Of a DNA stretch of 64,000 nt, positions 1 through 8,790 are shown piece by piece. The notes beneath the pieces were generated by a model. It searched no databases and was not told the DNA's origin. It saw only the letters and a program-made list of their open reading frames with translations. Position numbers and translations under genes: made by a program. The first letter of the stretch is position 1, and every line of letters begins with the position of its first letter. The stretch comes from Methanofollis aquaemaris (GTDB lineage: Archaea > Halobacteriota > Methanomicrobia > Methanomicrobiales > Methanofollaceae): positions 1,648,561-1,712,560 of the forward strand of contig NZ_CP036172.1 in assembly GCF_017357525.1 (NCBI RefSeq), read 5' to 3'.

Positions 1-1
1 C

Positions 2-775
2 AACCAGATGGGCTCTCTCATCGGTACGCTCGGCGCGGTGCTCGGGATCGCGATGGGCTTCGACCTCGTGACGAAGGAGAAGGAGAGCAAGTCGCTCAAA
101 CTCCTCCTCTCCCATCCGGTGTATAGAGACGAGGTGATCAACGGCAAGACACTCGGCGGCGCCGCGGCCATCGCTCTTGCGATGGCGATCGTGCTCATCC
201 TCTCGCTTGCCGTCCTCCTCATCGCGGGGGTCGTCCCCTCGTTCGAGGAGAGCGTGCATATCCTCCTCTTCAGCGGACTCTCGTTCCTGATGATCTTCTC
301 CTTCTTCGTCCTCGCCCTCTTCTTCTCGACGGTCGCGCCGAACAACGGGAGCGCCCTGGTCTCGGCGTTCATCGTCTTCATCACCCTCTCTTCGCTGACG
401 TCGCTGATCATCTCCACCCCGGCACTCAACCTGCTCATCGGCGACTACCCCACCGGACCGCCCCGGAGTGACAGTATGTTGAGTCCTGAGGAACAGATCG
501 AAAAAGATAGGCTGTGGGAGGAATACCGGACTCAGAAGATCGCCCACGAACAGAAGCGTCAGGCGGTCAAAGATACGCTTTCTCTCTTCTCGCCAGACAA
601 AAATTACCAGAAACTCACCGGTGCCGTCACCGCCCCCCACGTATCAGAAGACAATCATCGGACTCTTGCCGATCTCTTCGGGATGCTTGCCGGACACATC
701 GTCGTCTTCTTTGTCTTCCCGGCGGCCTTCTTCGGGCTGGCATGGGTGCGCTTTGCACGGGAGGATATCAGATGA
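2..775 (+). CDS. ABC-2 type transporter permease, 5' end outside the window
   Basis: The reading frame is open from the first bases, so this gene begins upstream. The visible part has several hydrophobic segments and ends in FFGLAWVRFAREDIR. It is a paralogue of the next gene: both share the block MGFDLVT(K/R)EKESKSLK followed by YRDEVI(N/T)GK, which in ABC-2 (NosY-like) permeases lies on a cytoplasmic loop after the second membrane segment. By comparison with the paralogue roughly 80 residues are missing. A charged region of about 70 residues near residues 150-220 probably forms an outside loop. The cognate ATPase is expected upstream and is not seen. The stop overlaps the next start (ATGA), so the two permeases are probably co-translated and may form a heterodimer. 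Substrate unknown. Confidence 0.85.
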   Translation, partial: NQMGSLIGTLGAVLGIAMGFDLVTKEKESKSLKLLLSHPVYRDEVINGKTLGGAAAIALAMAIVLILSLAVLLIAGVVPSFEESVHILLFSGLSFLMIFSFFVLALFFSTVAPNNGSALVSAFIVFITLSSLTSLIISTPALNLLIGDYPTGPPRSDSMLSPEEQIEKDRLWEEYRTQKIAHEQKRQAVKDTLSLFSPDKNYQKLTGAVTAPHVSEDNHRTLADLFGMLAGHIVVFFVFPAAFFGLAWVRFAREDIR

Positions 776-1806
776 GGGTCCAGACGCTCAGGACTATCGC
801 GGGCAAGGAGTTCCGCGACCATGTCAGGAGCAGACGGTTCCTCGCGCTCCTTGCCGTCATCCTGATCATCACCGGGACGGGAACATTCTCAGGCATGGTC
901 CAGTTCCATAAGAGCCTCGATAGATACCACGACGCACTGACTGTCGTCTCCGGGGAGGACGAGCCCTTCGGTACATCGACCTCCTCAAAACCCTCGATCA
1001 TGTGGGTCTTCCATATGATCGAGATGACGACGGCGACTCTCAGCGCCTTCATGGGGATCGCAATGGGTTTCGATCTCGTGACCCGTGAAAAAGAGAGTAA
1101 ATCGCTGAAGATCCTCCTCTCCAACCCGATCTACCGCGACGAGGTGATCACCGGCAAGGCACTCGGCGGGGTCGCGGCCATCGCCCTCGCCGTCGCGATC
1201 GCCCTCGGGGTGAGCTGCGCCGTCCTGCTCATCGGGGGGATCGTCCTCAGCCCAACCCAGATGATACGAACGCTTATCTTCGGCCTCTTCACCGTCCTCT
1301 TCATCGCCACCTTCTTCATGATCGCCCTCTTCTTCTCGACGATCGCATCGGAGAGCGGTACCGCCTTCATAGCCTCTGTCCTCGTCCTCGTCCTCATCGC
1401 CGTCATCCTCCCCTTCTTCGCCTACAATCCCATGGTTCTTGATGCCGTCCTCGGCGAACCGCCGGAATGTCCCGAAGAAGCCTATTCAACGGATATCTCA
1501 TATGAAGAGAGTCTTGCTCTCCTCGATGAGTATGATGCAGAGAATGAGGCCTACTGGAACACACGCAACACCCTGATCACCGCGGCGATGATCTCCTCGC
1601 CCGCGTGGATCTATAATGCGGCCACCGCTGCGGTGACGGCACTTCCTCCCGCCGACGACGGCGTGCAGGACTATAGTCCCGGAACCATCCTCTCGACCCT
1701 CCTGAACTCCTGGTATATCTTCGCCGCCCTCGTCGCCATGCTCGTCATGCCCGCGTTCTTCTTCGGGCTCGCGTGGGTAAAATTCGCGCGGATGGACCTG
1801 CGGTAA
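772..1806 (+). CDS. ABC-2 type transporter permease, second tandem copy
   Basis: 344 residues. The start ATG at 772 overlaps the previous stop; longer open frames upstream run through the neighbour and are not used. The N-terminus (MRVQTLRTIAGKEFRDHVRS) is typical of ABC-2 permeases: a short cytoplasmic helix, a first membrane segment (about 27-43), a roughly 40-residue outside loop, then a cluster of hydrophobic segments (about 82-100, 133-160, 172-196, 203-220) and a final one near 305-330. It ends FFGLAWVKFARMDLR like its partner. It is probably the other half of a heterodimeric exporter. Substrate unknown. The pair looks like a gene duplication that diverged mainly in the outside loops. 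Confidence 0.87.
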   Translation: MRVQTLRTIAGKEFRDHVRSRRFLALLAVILIITGTGTFSGMVQFHKSLDRYHDALTVVSGEDEPFGTSTSSKPSIMWVFHMIEMTTATLSAFMGIAMGFDLVTREKESKSLKILLSNPIYRDEVITGKALGGVAAIALAVAIALGVSCAVLLIGGIVLSPTQMIRTLIFGLFTVLFIATFFMIALFFSTIASESGTAFIASVLVLVLIAVILPFFAYNPMVLDAVLGEPPECPEEAYSTDISYEESLALLDEYDAENEAYWNTRNTLITAAMISSPAWIYNAATAAVTALPPADDGVQDYSPGTILSTLLNSWYIFAALVAMLVMPAFFFGLAWVKFARMDLR

Positions 1807-1914
1807 GGGGCACATCTCCCCCATTTTTATCATCGGTTGATAATATTTCACCCGTCCGGGTCACCTCTTTGCCCCTGCAGGACCAACGCTGTCTCTTCAG
1901 CAGGTCCTGATACC

Positions 1915-2565
1915 ATGGCATGGTCAATGGAACGGAAATACGCCCTCCTCGCAGGGCTTTACATCGCAGCGCTCGTCGCCGCCAACCTCATCGGGAACAA
2001 GGTCGCCGTCATCGGGGGGGTCGTGGTCTCGGTGGCGATCTTCTCCTACCCGGTCACCTTCCTGGTCACCGACATCGTTGCCGAAGTCTTCGGAAAGAAG
2101 AAGACCACCGATCTCGTCGTCGCCGGCGTGGCCTCCCTCGTCTTCGTCCTCCTCCTCACGGCCCTCTCGGTGACCCTCCCCCCGGCCGATCGCTTCCCGT
2201 ACAATGAAGCGTACATCGACATCTTCGGGATGTCGACGCGGATTCTCATCGCGAGCATCATCTGCTTTGCCGCCAGCCAGACCCACGACATCTGGGCCTT
2301 CCACTTCTGGAAGGAGAAGACCCACGGGAAGCACCTCTGGCTCAGGAACAACCTCTCGACGATGGGCAGCCAGCTCATCGATTCCTTCGCCTTCATGTTC
2401 ATCGCTTTCTACGGGGCGGCGCCGGAGTACACCCTCGGCTTCGTCATCTCCATCACCATCCCGTACTGGCTGGTGAAGGTCGCGGTGGCGGCCGCGGACA
2501 CGCCGTTCTGTTATCTTGGCGTGCGGTGGATGCGGGGGGAAGAGAGACCCGAATCTACCCCCTGA
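1915..2565 (+). CDS. YhhQ/VUT-family transporter, putative queuosine-precursor (deazaguanine) transporter
   Basis: 216 residues from the ATG at 1915. An in-frame ATG at 1837 would add a 26-residue leader that does not look like a membrane-protein N-terminus. Six hydrophobic segments are visible. The family pattern is present: an early membrane helix with AANLIGNK, then FPVTFLVTDIVAEVFGKK-like sequence (here SYPVTFLVTDIVAEVFGKKK), and later SQLIDSFAFMFIAF. COG1738 (YhhQ) proteins take up 7-deazaguanine precursors for tRNA modification; in archaea the product would be used for archaeosine. That substrate is inferred from the family only. It stands as a single gene, convergent with the NSS transporter; a short A-rich stretch lies between them. 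Confidence 0.82.
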   Translation: MAWSMERKYALLAGLYIAALVAANLIGNKVAVIGGVVVSVAIFSYPVTFLVTDIVAEVFGKKKTTDLVVAGVASLVFVLLLTALSVTLPPADRFPYNEAYIDIFGMSTRILIASIICFAASQTHDIWAFHFWKEKTHGKHLWLRNNLSTMGSQLIDSFAFMFIAFYGAAPEYTLGFVISITIPYWLVKVAVAAADTPFCYLGVRWMRGEERPESTP

Positions 2566-2632
2566 AACAAAAAAACCAATTTATCGGCCTACAAGAAGGG
2601 TGCAGAAATAAAATATATGAGCCCTGAAGGAC

Positions 2633-4111
2633 TCAACCCCTTCTTTCCTTCTTCTGCACCGCCCGCGCGATCGCCACCGCAGCGATCGGAACGAAGAGCA
2701 CCAGAACCCACCCGAAGGCGTTGGCCCAGAGCGGATAGCCTCCGTACGGTTCGGCAAGTCCCTTCACCAGGCTGAAACCCAGCGCGGTGAAGAGGAGGAC
2801 CGGAGCGACGTACCTGATGCAGAGATCCCACCAGCGCCCGACGACGATCTCAGAGTTGGCGTTGATGAACCGCCGCATCAAGTCGGCGCCATAGAGGTGG
2901 CCGACCGCCACCGCCTCCAGGGCCCCGACCAAGACGAGGGCGAAGAAGGAGAGGTAGTGGTCGACGATATCCAGCCACTGGTATCCTGAACTGGTAGCAA
3001 AGAAGAGGCCGAGGAGGAAGCCCGAGATACAGACCGCCGGGACAACGAGGCGGCGCGGCAGGTTGGTCTGGTCAATGACGGCGCGGTTCACCGCCTCGAT
3101 CGTCGCAAAGGCCGAGGCGATCCCGAGCGCGAGGAGCATGAAGAAGAAGAGCACCCCGAAGACCGGTGCGCCGAAGGGCAGAAGCTGGATCGCCGCCGGA
3201 TAGGTGACGAAGGCCAGTTCGATCCCGCCCCGCACCACCTCGGTGACCGGGACTCCGGCCTGATGCGCCATATAGCCGAGGGTGGAGAAGACCGCAAGTC
3301 CGGCGACGATGGAGGTGACACTGTTGGCGACCGCGATGATCACGGCGTTCTTCCCGATATCACTTTTATCAGGCAGGTAACTCGCGTACGCGATCATCAC
3401 GCCCCACCCCAGCGAGAGGGTGAAGAAGATCTGGCCGTAGGCGGCAAGCCAGACCTGCGGGTCGAGGAGGACCGAGAAGTCGGGGGTGAGGTAGTAGGCG
3501 ATCCCGTCCATCGCCCCTGGGAGCGTGATCCCTCGCACCACAAAGAGGAGGATGAGGAGCCATGGCAGGACGACGGTGACATAGGCCATCTTCTCCACCG
3601 ACCTGACCCCCCTGATCACGGCGACATAGATCCAGAGCCAGGCGACGGCCGCCCCTGCAACGATGAGCCAATTAACATCGCCGAGGATACCCCTGCTCTC
3701 TGAGAGACCGAGGAAGTCGCCGAAGAAAAAGGCCTCGGGGTCGCCTGCATACGCAAGCGTGGTCGAGAAGACGGTGTAGTCCGCGGCCCATGCCAGGATG
3801 GTGCAGTAGTAGGTCATCGTCAGGAAACCGACCAGCACCGCCATCCACCCGATCCACTCCCAGCGTTCGCCCAGGAGTTTCCGGAAGGAGAGGGGAGCTC
3901 CGGCCTTCGCCTTATACCCGAGTCCGAACTCCATGATCAGGAGAGGGATCCCGGCGGTTGCGAGGGCGACGGTATAGGGGATGAGAAAGGCACCACCGCC
4001 ATTCGAGTAGGCCATGTACGGGAAGCGCCAGACATTGCCGATCCCGATCGCCGCCCCGATGGCAGCGAGGATGAATGCCAGGCGCGAACTCCAGAATGCC
4101 TTTTCATTCAC
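2633..4111 (-). CDS. Neurotransmitter:sodium symporter (NSS/SNF) family transporter
   Basis: 492 residues, about twelve membrane segments. The first helix carries the hallmark of the LeuT fold: RLAFILAAIGAAIGIGNVWR, followed by FPYMAYSNGGGAFLIPY, which forms the unwound part of helix 1 and contributes to the sodium and substrate sites. Helix 6 is seen as FFTLSLGWGVMIAYASY. Bacterial and archaeal members (LeuT, MhsT, TnaT types) carry amino acids with Na+; the exact substrate cannot be read here. The length fits the 11-12 helix subgroup. It is transcribed alone, with a 380-bp AT-richer region upstream. Confidence 0.9.
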   Translation of the reverse strand: MNEKAFWSSRLAFILAAIGAAIGIGNVWRFPYMAYSNGGGAFLIPYTVALATAGIPLLIMEFGLGYKAKAGAPLSFRKLLGERWEWIGWMAVLVGFLTMTYYCTILAWAADYTVFSTTLAYAGDPEAFFFGDFLGLSESRGILGDVNWLIVAGAAVAWLWIYVAVIRGVRSVEKMAYVTVVLPWLLILLFVVRGITLPGAMDGIAYYLTPDFSVLLDPQVWLAAYGQIFFTLSLGWGVMIAYASYLPDKSDIGKNAVIIAVANSVTSIVAGLAVFSTLGYMAHQAGVPVTEVVRGGIELAFVTYPAAIQLLPFGAPVFGVLFFFMLLALGIASAFATIEAVNRAVIDQTNLPRRLVVPAVCISGFLLGLFFATSSGYQWLDIVDHYLSFFALVLVGALEAVAVGHLYGADLMRRFINANSEIVVGRWWDLCIRYVAPVLLFTALGFSLVKGLAEPYGGYPLWANAFGWVLVLFVPIAAVAIARAVQKKERRG

Positions 4112-4490
4112 GGTAATCCAGATAACGTTGACCTGAGGTCTAAAATAATTATAGAATAAAAGAAGAGCAGGTTCGAACGGGATTTTCTATAATTTCTATA
4201 CGTGGCTGGCGGCCCTGTGTCCAGGCCCCCGTAGATTGAATGCACTCTATGACGCTAAGCCAATAGGTGTCTGAACAATTCAATCTCTCACATTCATCAG
4301 CATCTGTGCATCCTAACATCAATTGATTCCGAAAATAGTGAGAGCAAGAAAAAATAGCACTTTAGAAATCCTTTTGATGCCTTCCCGGCGCGATCGATCC
4401 GGGAAGGCAAGAGATTCACACTCATGTTCGGGATAAGGCGAGGGTTTCTACAGAGCTAAAAAATAGAATTCTAAAGAGAATCAACTCAGA
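4112..4490. other. AT-rich intergenic region with a perfect hairpin
   Basis: About 380 bases without a convincing gene, clearly lower in GC than the surroundings. It holds the upstream region of the NSS transporter (AT-rich 4140-4200) and the 3' side of the lipoprotein gene. At 4379-4408 a perfect inverted repeat has 10-bp arms (GCCTTCCCGG / CCGGGAAGGC) around a 10-nt spacer. On the minus strand it follows the lipoprotein stop by about 80 bases and is followed by a T-run (4350-4355 region), so it could work as a terminator. A GGTTCGAAC stretch near 4173 looks like a tRNA T-loop, but no cloverleaf can be folded around it. Confidence 0.6.
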
Positions 4491-5111
4491 TCACCCCATT
4501 TCTGCGTATCCAGCCCGAGATGATAAATCAATGTTATCTGTAGAGAGAACCAGATGCAAAGGTGCATCTGGTGATGCAGAATTCTCTTTCGATTTCAGCG
4601 ATTCAATCAAGATGATCTCCTCAGGAAGAACGATCATTCCAGAAACCTGGTCATCCTTTATTTCAAAATATGAACTCGAATTAATCTCGTCTCCAATCTC
4701 GCCGACATATGACAGAGCCCCGTCACTTTTTTCAGGACCCATCTTATCAAGCGTCATTTCATATTCGTCTCCATGAATTGTGATTTCCACGGCATTTGTT
4801 TTCTCTGAATCCAGATTGAAACTCCCAAATCGAACAAGATCATATCTCTCAATTGTTTCTGGCATTCCGTCGAGATCGTACGTATCAGCAATTTTCGCGG
4901 GGATTTCGTCATCTCGAGACATATTGGTCAGTACGATCTCTGTTGCCCCTTCCCATTCAAAAATTGGATGCGAAATCATTTTTTCTTCGTTCTGACCCTG
5001 CACACCATTCTGAGTCGCATCATTATCCGATTCATTCCCGATACAACCACCAATAATGATGGAAAAAACAATCAGAAGCGCGAACCATAATTGAGGGCGT
5101 AATTTATGCAT
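4491..5111 (-). CDS. Putative secreted lipoprotein, low GC, possibly a prodomain remnant
   Basis: 206 residues. The N-terminus is a lipoprotein signal: positive start (MHKLRPQ), hydrophobic core, then a lipobox-like IIIGGC near residue 22. The rest is acidic and soluble. The C-terminal half (YVGEIGDE...YFEIKDDQVSGMIVLPEEIILIESL...HLVLSTDNIDL) resembles from memory the inhibitory prodomains of exported archaeal reprolysin-like metalloproteases, but no HExxH catalytic region follows before the stop, so it may be a stand-alone or truncated domain. This is a weak inference. The gene's GC is visibly below that of its neighbours, which suggests recent acquisition. Function unknown. Confidence 0.6.
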   Translation of the reverse strand: MHKLRPQLWFALLIVFSIIIGGCIGNESDNDATQNGVQGQNEEKMISHPIFEWEGATEIVLTNMSRDDEIPAKIADTYDLDGMPETIERYDLVRFGSFNLDSEKTNAVEITIHGDEYEMTLDKMGPEKSDGALSYVGEIGDEINSSSYFEIKDDQVSGMIVLPEEIILIESLKSKENSASPDAPLHLVLSTDNIDLSSRAGYAEMG

Positions 5112-5252
5112 GGATATTTTTCAAACACAGAATACTATATCTTTTATGTTTTGATCAAGAATCCATTCATCGCACCCATAAAATCACTCTACAAAGTCAT
5201 TCATGAAAAAAGAGAGTGAAGCATTTATGATAGTCGTCCTCAAGGACCACAA

Positions 5253-5459
5253 TTACAATTTTGCCGCGTGGTACGCGTCGTACATTCCATAGATCCAGAT
5301 GACAAGGTAGAGGGGGATCCCGATCAGGAGGGCCATCAGAAGTGTGGAGATCACCGCGAGGACAAAGAGTCCGATCGCCTTCAGGAACTGACCGGTGTAG
5401 AACTGGCCGAGTCCCGGGATCAGGAAAGAGAGTATAAGGGCTAAAATTGGCGATGCCAT
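5253..5459 (-). CDS. Small TM2-like membrane protein
   Basis: 68 residues beginning MASPILALILSFLIPGLGQF. Two hydrophobic segments are joined by the motif PGLGQFYTGQ(F)LKAIG, a common feature of TM2-domain and related small membrane proteins, and the C-terminus has YGMYDAYHAAKL. An in-frame ATG 12 codons upstream (5495) and out-of-frame ATGs make the start uncertain; the chosen start fits family members. It is divergent from the ABC ATPase gene, with about 90 bases between starts. Function of such proteins is unknown. Confidence 0.72.
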   Translation of the reverse strand: MASPILALILSFLIPGLGQFYTGQFLKAIGLFVLAVISTLLMALLIGIPLYLVIWIYGMYDAYHAAKL

Positions 5460-5549
5460 CCATAAAAATAGACATTCCCGGTAAAAATACTTCATCCGAC
5501 CCCTGGCGAAAATTACAACTACCGTGGAGTACATCCCCGTGCGAGGGGG

Positions 5550-6458
5550 ATGCGAGAGGTCATCAGGGCGGAGAACCTGGAAAAACGGTTCGACGATTTT
5601 GTCGCCGTGAAGGAAGTCGACTTTTCTGTCGCCGAAGGTGAAGCCTTCGGCTTCCTGGGTCCCAACGGTGCCGGCAAAACGACGACGATGCGCATGGTGC
5701 AGTGCGTCTCGCCCAGGAGTGCGGGGTATCTCGAAGTCCTGGGAATGGACCCGACCACTCACGCGCGCGAGATCAAGGCCCTCCTCGGGGTCGTCCCCCA
5801 GGAAGACAATCTCGATCCCGAATTGACGGGTTATGAGAACCTCCGCACCTATGCCCGCTACTTCGGGGTCGCAAAGGACGTGGCTGAGGAGCGGATCGCC
5901 AGGCTCCTTGCGTTTGTAGAGATGGAGAAGAAAAAAGACGTCATCATCGAACATCTCTCTGGCGGGATGAAACGGCGACTGGTCCTGGCTCGCGCCCTGG
6001 TCAACGACCCCAGGATCCTTGTCCTCGACGAGCCGACCACCGGCCTCGACCCACAGGCCAGACACCTGATCTGGGATCAACTCCAGGGGCTCCAGGCCGA
6101 AGGAAGAACGATCGTCCTCACCACCCACTATATGGAAGAGGCGGAACGGCTCTGCGACCGCCTCGTCATCATGGACCACGGCGGAGTCCTCGTCGAAGGA
6201 TCTCCAGCCGATCTCATCGACCAGACGATCGGCCGCCATCTCCTCGAAGCCGAGGCAGTGCCTGCGGTCCTCTCCTGCCTCGATCGGCACGGGGTGGAGT
6301 ACGACCTGGTCGGCAGGTTGGTCCTTGTCCCGACCGACGACCCTGCGCGGATGACGAGCACCCTCCTCCAGGAATGCGGGTCGATCAGACTTGCAACCAG
6401 GCCCACGACCCTTGAAGACGTCTTTCTCAAACTCACCGGGAGGAGGTTGCGCGAATGA
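5550..6458 (+). CDS. ABC transporter ATP-binding protein (DrrA/NodI type)
   Basis: 302 residues. Walker A is GPNGAGKTT near residues 35-43, the signature is LSGGMKRR near 132-139, and Walker B is ILVLDEPTTGLDP near 152-164, followed by the H-loop TTHYMEEAERLCD. The C-terminal ~70 residues after the nucleotide-binding domain are typical of DrrA/NodI ATPases that pair with ABC-2 permeases. The next gene starts within its stop codon (ATGA), so the two form an exporter: this subunit hydrolyses ATP at the inner membrane face. Substrate unknown; drug, polysaccharide or lipid export are all possible for the family. Confidence 0.93.
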   Translation: MREVIRAENLEKRFDDFVAVKEVDFSVAEGEAFGFLGPNGAGKTTTMRMVQCVSPRSAGYLEVLGMDPTTHAREIKALLGVVPQEDNLDPELTGYENLRTYARYFGVAKDVAEERIARLLAFVEMEKKKDVIIEHLSGGMKRRLVLARALVNDPRILVLDEPTTGLDPQARHLIWDQLQGLQAEGRTIVLTTHYMEEAERLCDRLVIMDHGGVLVEGSPADLIDQTIGRHLLEAEAVPAVLSCLDRHGVEYDLVGRLVLVPTDDPARMTSTLLQECGSIRLATRPTTLEDVFLKLTGRRLRE

Positions 6459-7225
6459 GAGAGCAACTCAGCGGCCTGGCATGGGCGGTCTGGCGCAGAA
6501 ACCTCGACGTCTTCTCCAAGACCTGGCAGGTGAACCTCATCCCGCCGGCGATCGAACCGGTCCTCTACCTCCTTGCCCTGGGGTTCGGGGTCGGAGCATT
6601 CATCACCGAAATCGAGGGTGTCCCGTACATCAGGTTCATTGCCCCAGCCCTTTTTGCCGTCTCAGTGATGAACGCCTCCTTCTTCGAATGCACCTATGGG
6701 AGTTATGTCAGGATGTATTATCAGAAGACTTTCGACGCCATCGTCGCCACCCCGGTCACGATCGAAGAGGTGATCGCCGGGGAGATCCTCTGGGGAGCGA
6801 CCAGAAGCCTCATCTCCGCCGGGATCATCCTGCCGGTCCTCGTCCTCTTCGGGGTCGTCGACCTCCCCGGTTCTCTCCTCCTCGTCCCCTTCGCCTTCGC
6901 CGCCGGCCTCCTCTTCGCCTCCATCGGGATGTGCTTCACCGCCGTCATCCCGAACATCGAATCGATCAACTACCCGGCCTTCCTCTTCATCACCCCGATG
7001 TTTCTCTTCTCGGGCACCTTCTTCCCCCTCGACCTCCTGCCCGGCCCTCTCAAGGCCCTCGCCCTTGCCGTCCTGCCGCTCGCCCATGTCGTCAATGTCG
7101 CACGAGCCCTCACCCTTTCGACAGGATGGGATCTCCTTTTTCTCGGCCTCCTCTGGATCGGGATCGCCACTCCTCTCCTCTTTCTCCTCGCACTCAGACT
7201 GATGAAACGGCGGCTTATCGTGTAA
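6455..7225 (+). CDS. ABC-2 type transporter permease (DrrB/NodJ type)
   Basis: 256 residues with about six membrane segments (about 24-45, 60-80, 105-135, 140-165, 170-190, 225-245). ABC-2 features are visible: N-terminal amphipathic helix AVWRRNLDVFSK, the loop RMYYQKTFDAIVATPVTIEEVIAGEILWG, and the late motif MFLFSGTFFPLDLLP, which is characteristic of NodJ/DrrB-like permeases. The 4-bp overlap with the ATPase gene supports one operon and a transporter complex. The downstream TMEM175-like gene begins 50 bases later and may or may not be co-transcribed. Confidence 0.92.
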   Translation: MREQLSGLAWAVWRRNLDVFSKTWQVNLIPPAIEPVLYLLALGFGVGAFITEIEGVPYIRFIAPALFAVSVMNASFFECTYGSYVRMYYQKTFDAIVATPVTIEEVIAGEILWGATRSLISAGIILPVLVLFGVVDLPGSLLLVPFAFAAGLLFASIGMCFTAVIPNIESINYPAFLFITPMFLFSGTFFPLDLLPGPLKALALAVLPLAHVVNVARALTLSTGWDLLFLGLLWIGIATPLLFLLALRLMKRRLIV

Positions 7226-7274
7226 GACGAAGACCAGAGTGGTTAATACCCGGCACTGCGACATTCTGAGAAAG

Positions 7275-7934
7275 ATGAGCACAGACCCTGCACATGCCGG
7301 ATGGATCGGGTTTTCCAAGAACCGGTTTGAGGCACTCACCGACGGGATCTTCGGGATCGCCATGACCCTCCTCGTGGTAGGGCTCAGCGTTCCGACGGTG
7401 GAGACGATCACCACCACTGTCGAGATCGAGGAGACGCTTTCGTCCCTCTTCCCTGACTTCGTCCATTACTGCATCGCCTTTCTCATCCTCCACGGGATGT
7501 GGGTCTCCCACCATGCCCTCTCCCAGAAGATGGAGTTCATTGACCGCCGGTTCCTGGACCTCAACTCTTTCCTGTTGTTGAGCGTCGCGATCATCCCGTT
7601 CTCCACCTCATTTGCCGGTGATTTCCCTGAATCCCCCATTGCCGCAATGGTGCTCGAGATCAACCTTCTTGCTGTAAGCGGTTTTCTCCTCACTCAATGG
7701 ATCTACGTCACTTCCAACCCAGACCTGCTCAGGTCTGATTCCCGTCAGGACGACCTATCCCCTGGGGTACGGCTCGCAGCAGTCATCCCGGCCTTCTCGC
7801 TCCTCGGGATCACCGTCGCCCTGCTGGGATCGGTCTGGAGCACAGGGATCTATCTGCTGGTCCCGCTAGCCATATTCATGATAAAGCGGTTCTCCCATCT
7901 CAAAGAGAGTGAAAACAGCAGGTTTCCCGTCTGA
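7275..7934 (+). CDS. TMEM175-family (DUF1211) putative ion channel, copy 1
   Basis: 219 residues from the ATG at 7275; an upstream alternative start at 7239 adds residues not shared with the paralogue. The family signature of helix 1 is present as KNRFEALTDGIFGIAMTLLV (usual form RxxAFSDGVFAIAITLLV). About six membrane segments follow, with the conserved HGMWVSHHALSQKMEFID and LDLNSFLLLSVAIIPFST. Prokaryotic TMEM175 proteins form tetrameric potassium-conducting channels; function here is inferred from the family. A second copy follows after 127 bases. Confidence 0.86.
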   Translation: MSTDPAHAGWIGFSKNRFEALTDGIFGIAMTLLVVGLSVPTVETITTTVEIEETLSSLFPDFVHYCIAFLILHGMWVSHHALSQKMEFIDRRFLDLNSFLLLSVAIIPFSTSFAGDFPESPIAAMVLEINLLAVSGFLLTQWIYVTSNPDLLRSDSRQDDLSPGVRLAAVIPAFSLLGITVALLGSVWSTGIYLLVPLAIFMIKRFSHLKESENSRFPV

Positions 7935-8061
7935 ATAGGAGGCACATCCGTCAGATCCCCTCCTGGCACACCCACCCAGAAGAGGCCAGGTCAACACCTT
8001 CACGCTGATCCTCCTCCGCAGCCCAATCGCTTAAGAACAAACAGGTCGATCCGACCGAAGG

Positions 8062-8691
8062 ATGGACCGGACACAGGGCACCCGGATCGGATTTTCCAAG
8101 AGTCGTTTCGAGGCGCTCACCGACGGGATCTTTGCGATCGCCATGACCCTCCTTGTCCTGAGCCTCGGTGTCCCGACTGTCTCAAGGATCTCGACCGGGG
8201 CCGCGCTTGAAGACGCCCTTCTCGGGCTTTTCCCTGATTTCATCCATTATTGTATTGCGTTCCTCATCCTCCACGGGATGTGGGTTTCTCATCACATCCT
8301 CACCCGGATGATGGAGTACATCGACCGGTGGTTTCTCGACCTCAACACCATCCTCCTGATGGGCGTGGCGGTGATCCCCTTCTCAACCGCTTTTTCCGGA
8401 GACTTCCCCGACGCTCCTATCGCCGCAATGATCCTGGAAGGAAACCTCCTCGTCGTCGGCGGCCTCCTCCTCCTCCAGTGGATCTATGTGGGAAAAAACG
8501 AACACTTACTCAGATCTGAAATCACGAAAAAAGATCTCTCGTTGGGAAAAAGAATGATCACCGTTATCCCGGCCCTTTCAACCCTCGGGATCCTCCTCGC
8601 CCTGGCCGGATCCACATGGAGCACGGCGATCTATCTTCTCATCCCTCCCATCTTTTTCTGGATCAGATGGCGGCATCGATCCTCTGCATAA
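8062..8691 (+). CDS. TMEM175-family (DUF1211) putative ion channel, copy 2
   Basis: 209 residues, a clear paralogue of the gene just upstream: both share IGFSK(N/S)RFEALTDGIF(G/A)IAMTLLV, FIHYCIAFLILHGMWVSHH and the loop with YIDRWFLDLN. The signature RFEALTDG marks the pore-lining first helix. The two copies could form homomeric or mixed channels. The intervening 127 bases carry a possible promoter-like AT-poor region only, so this copy may be expressed from the upstream transcript. Confidence 0.86.
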   Translation: MDRTQGTRIGFSKSRFEALTDGIFAIAMTLLVLSLGVPTVSRISTGAALEDALLGLFPDFIHYCIAFLILHGMWVSHHILTRMMEYIDRWFLDLNTILLMGVAVIPFSTAFSGDFPDAPIAAMILEGNLLVVGGLLLLQWIYVGKNEHLLRSEITKKDLSLGKRMITVIPALSTLGILLALAGSTWSTAIYLLIPPIFFWIRWRHRSSA

Positions 8692-8790
8692 CCAGAACAA
8701 CCGGACAGATATCCAGAGGTGAGAGAGGCGTGCCGGTGAGCATCATCAGTCCGGCTTATGCCCCCTGCACCATCACGAGGCAGGCATCCT

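Noticed and set aside
4165-4215. Possible tRNA (GGTTCGAAC)
   Set aside because: The bases around the T-loop-like sequence do not pair and no acceptor or anticodon arm can be drawn.
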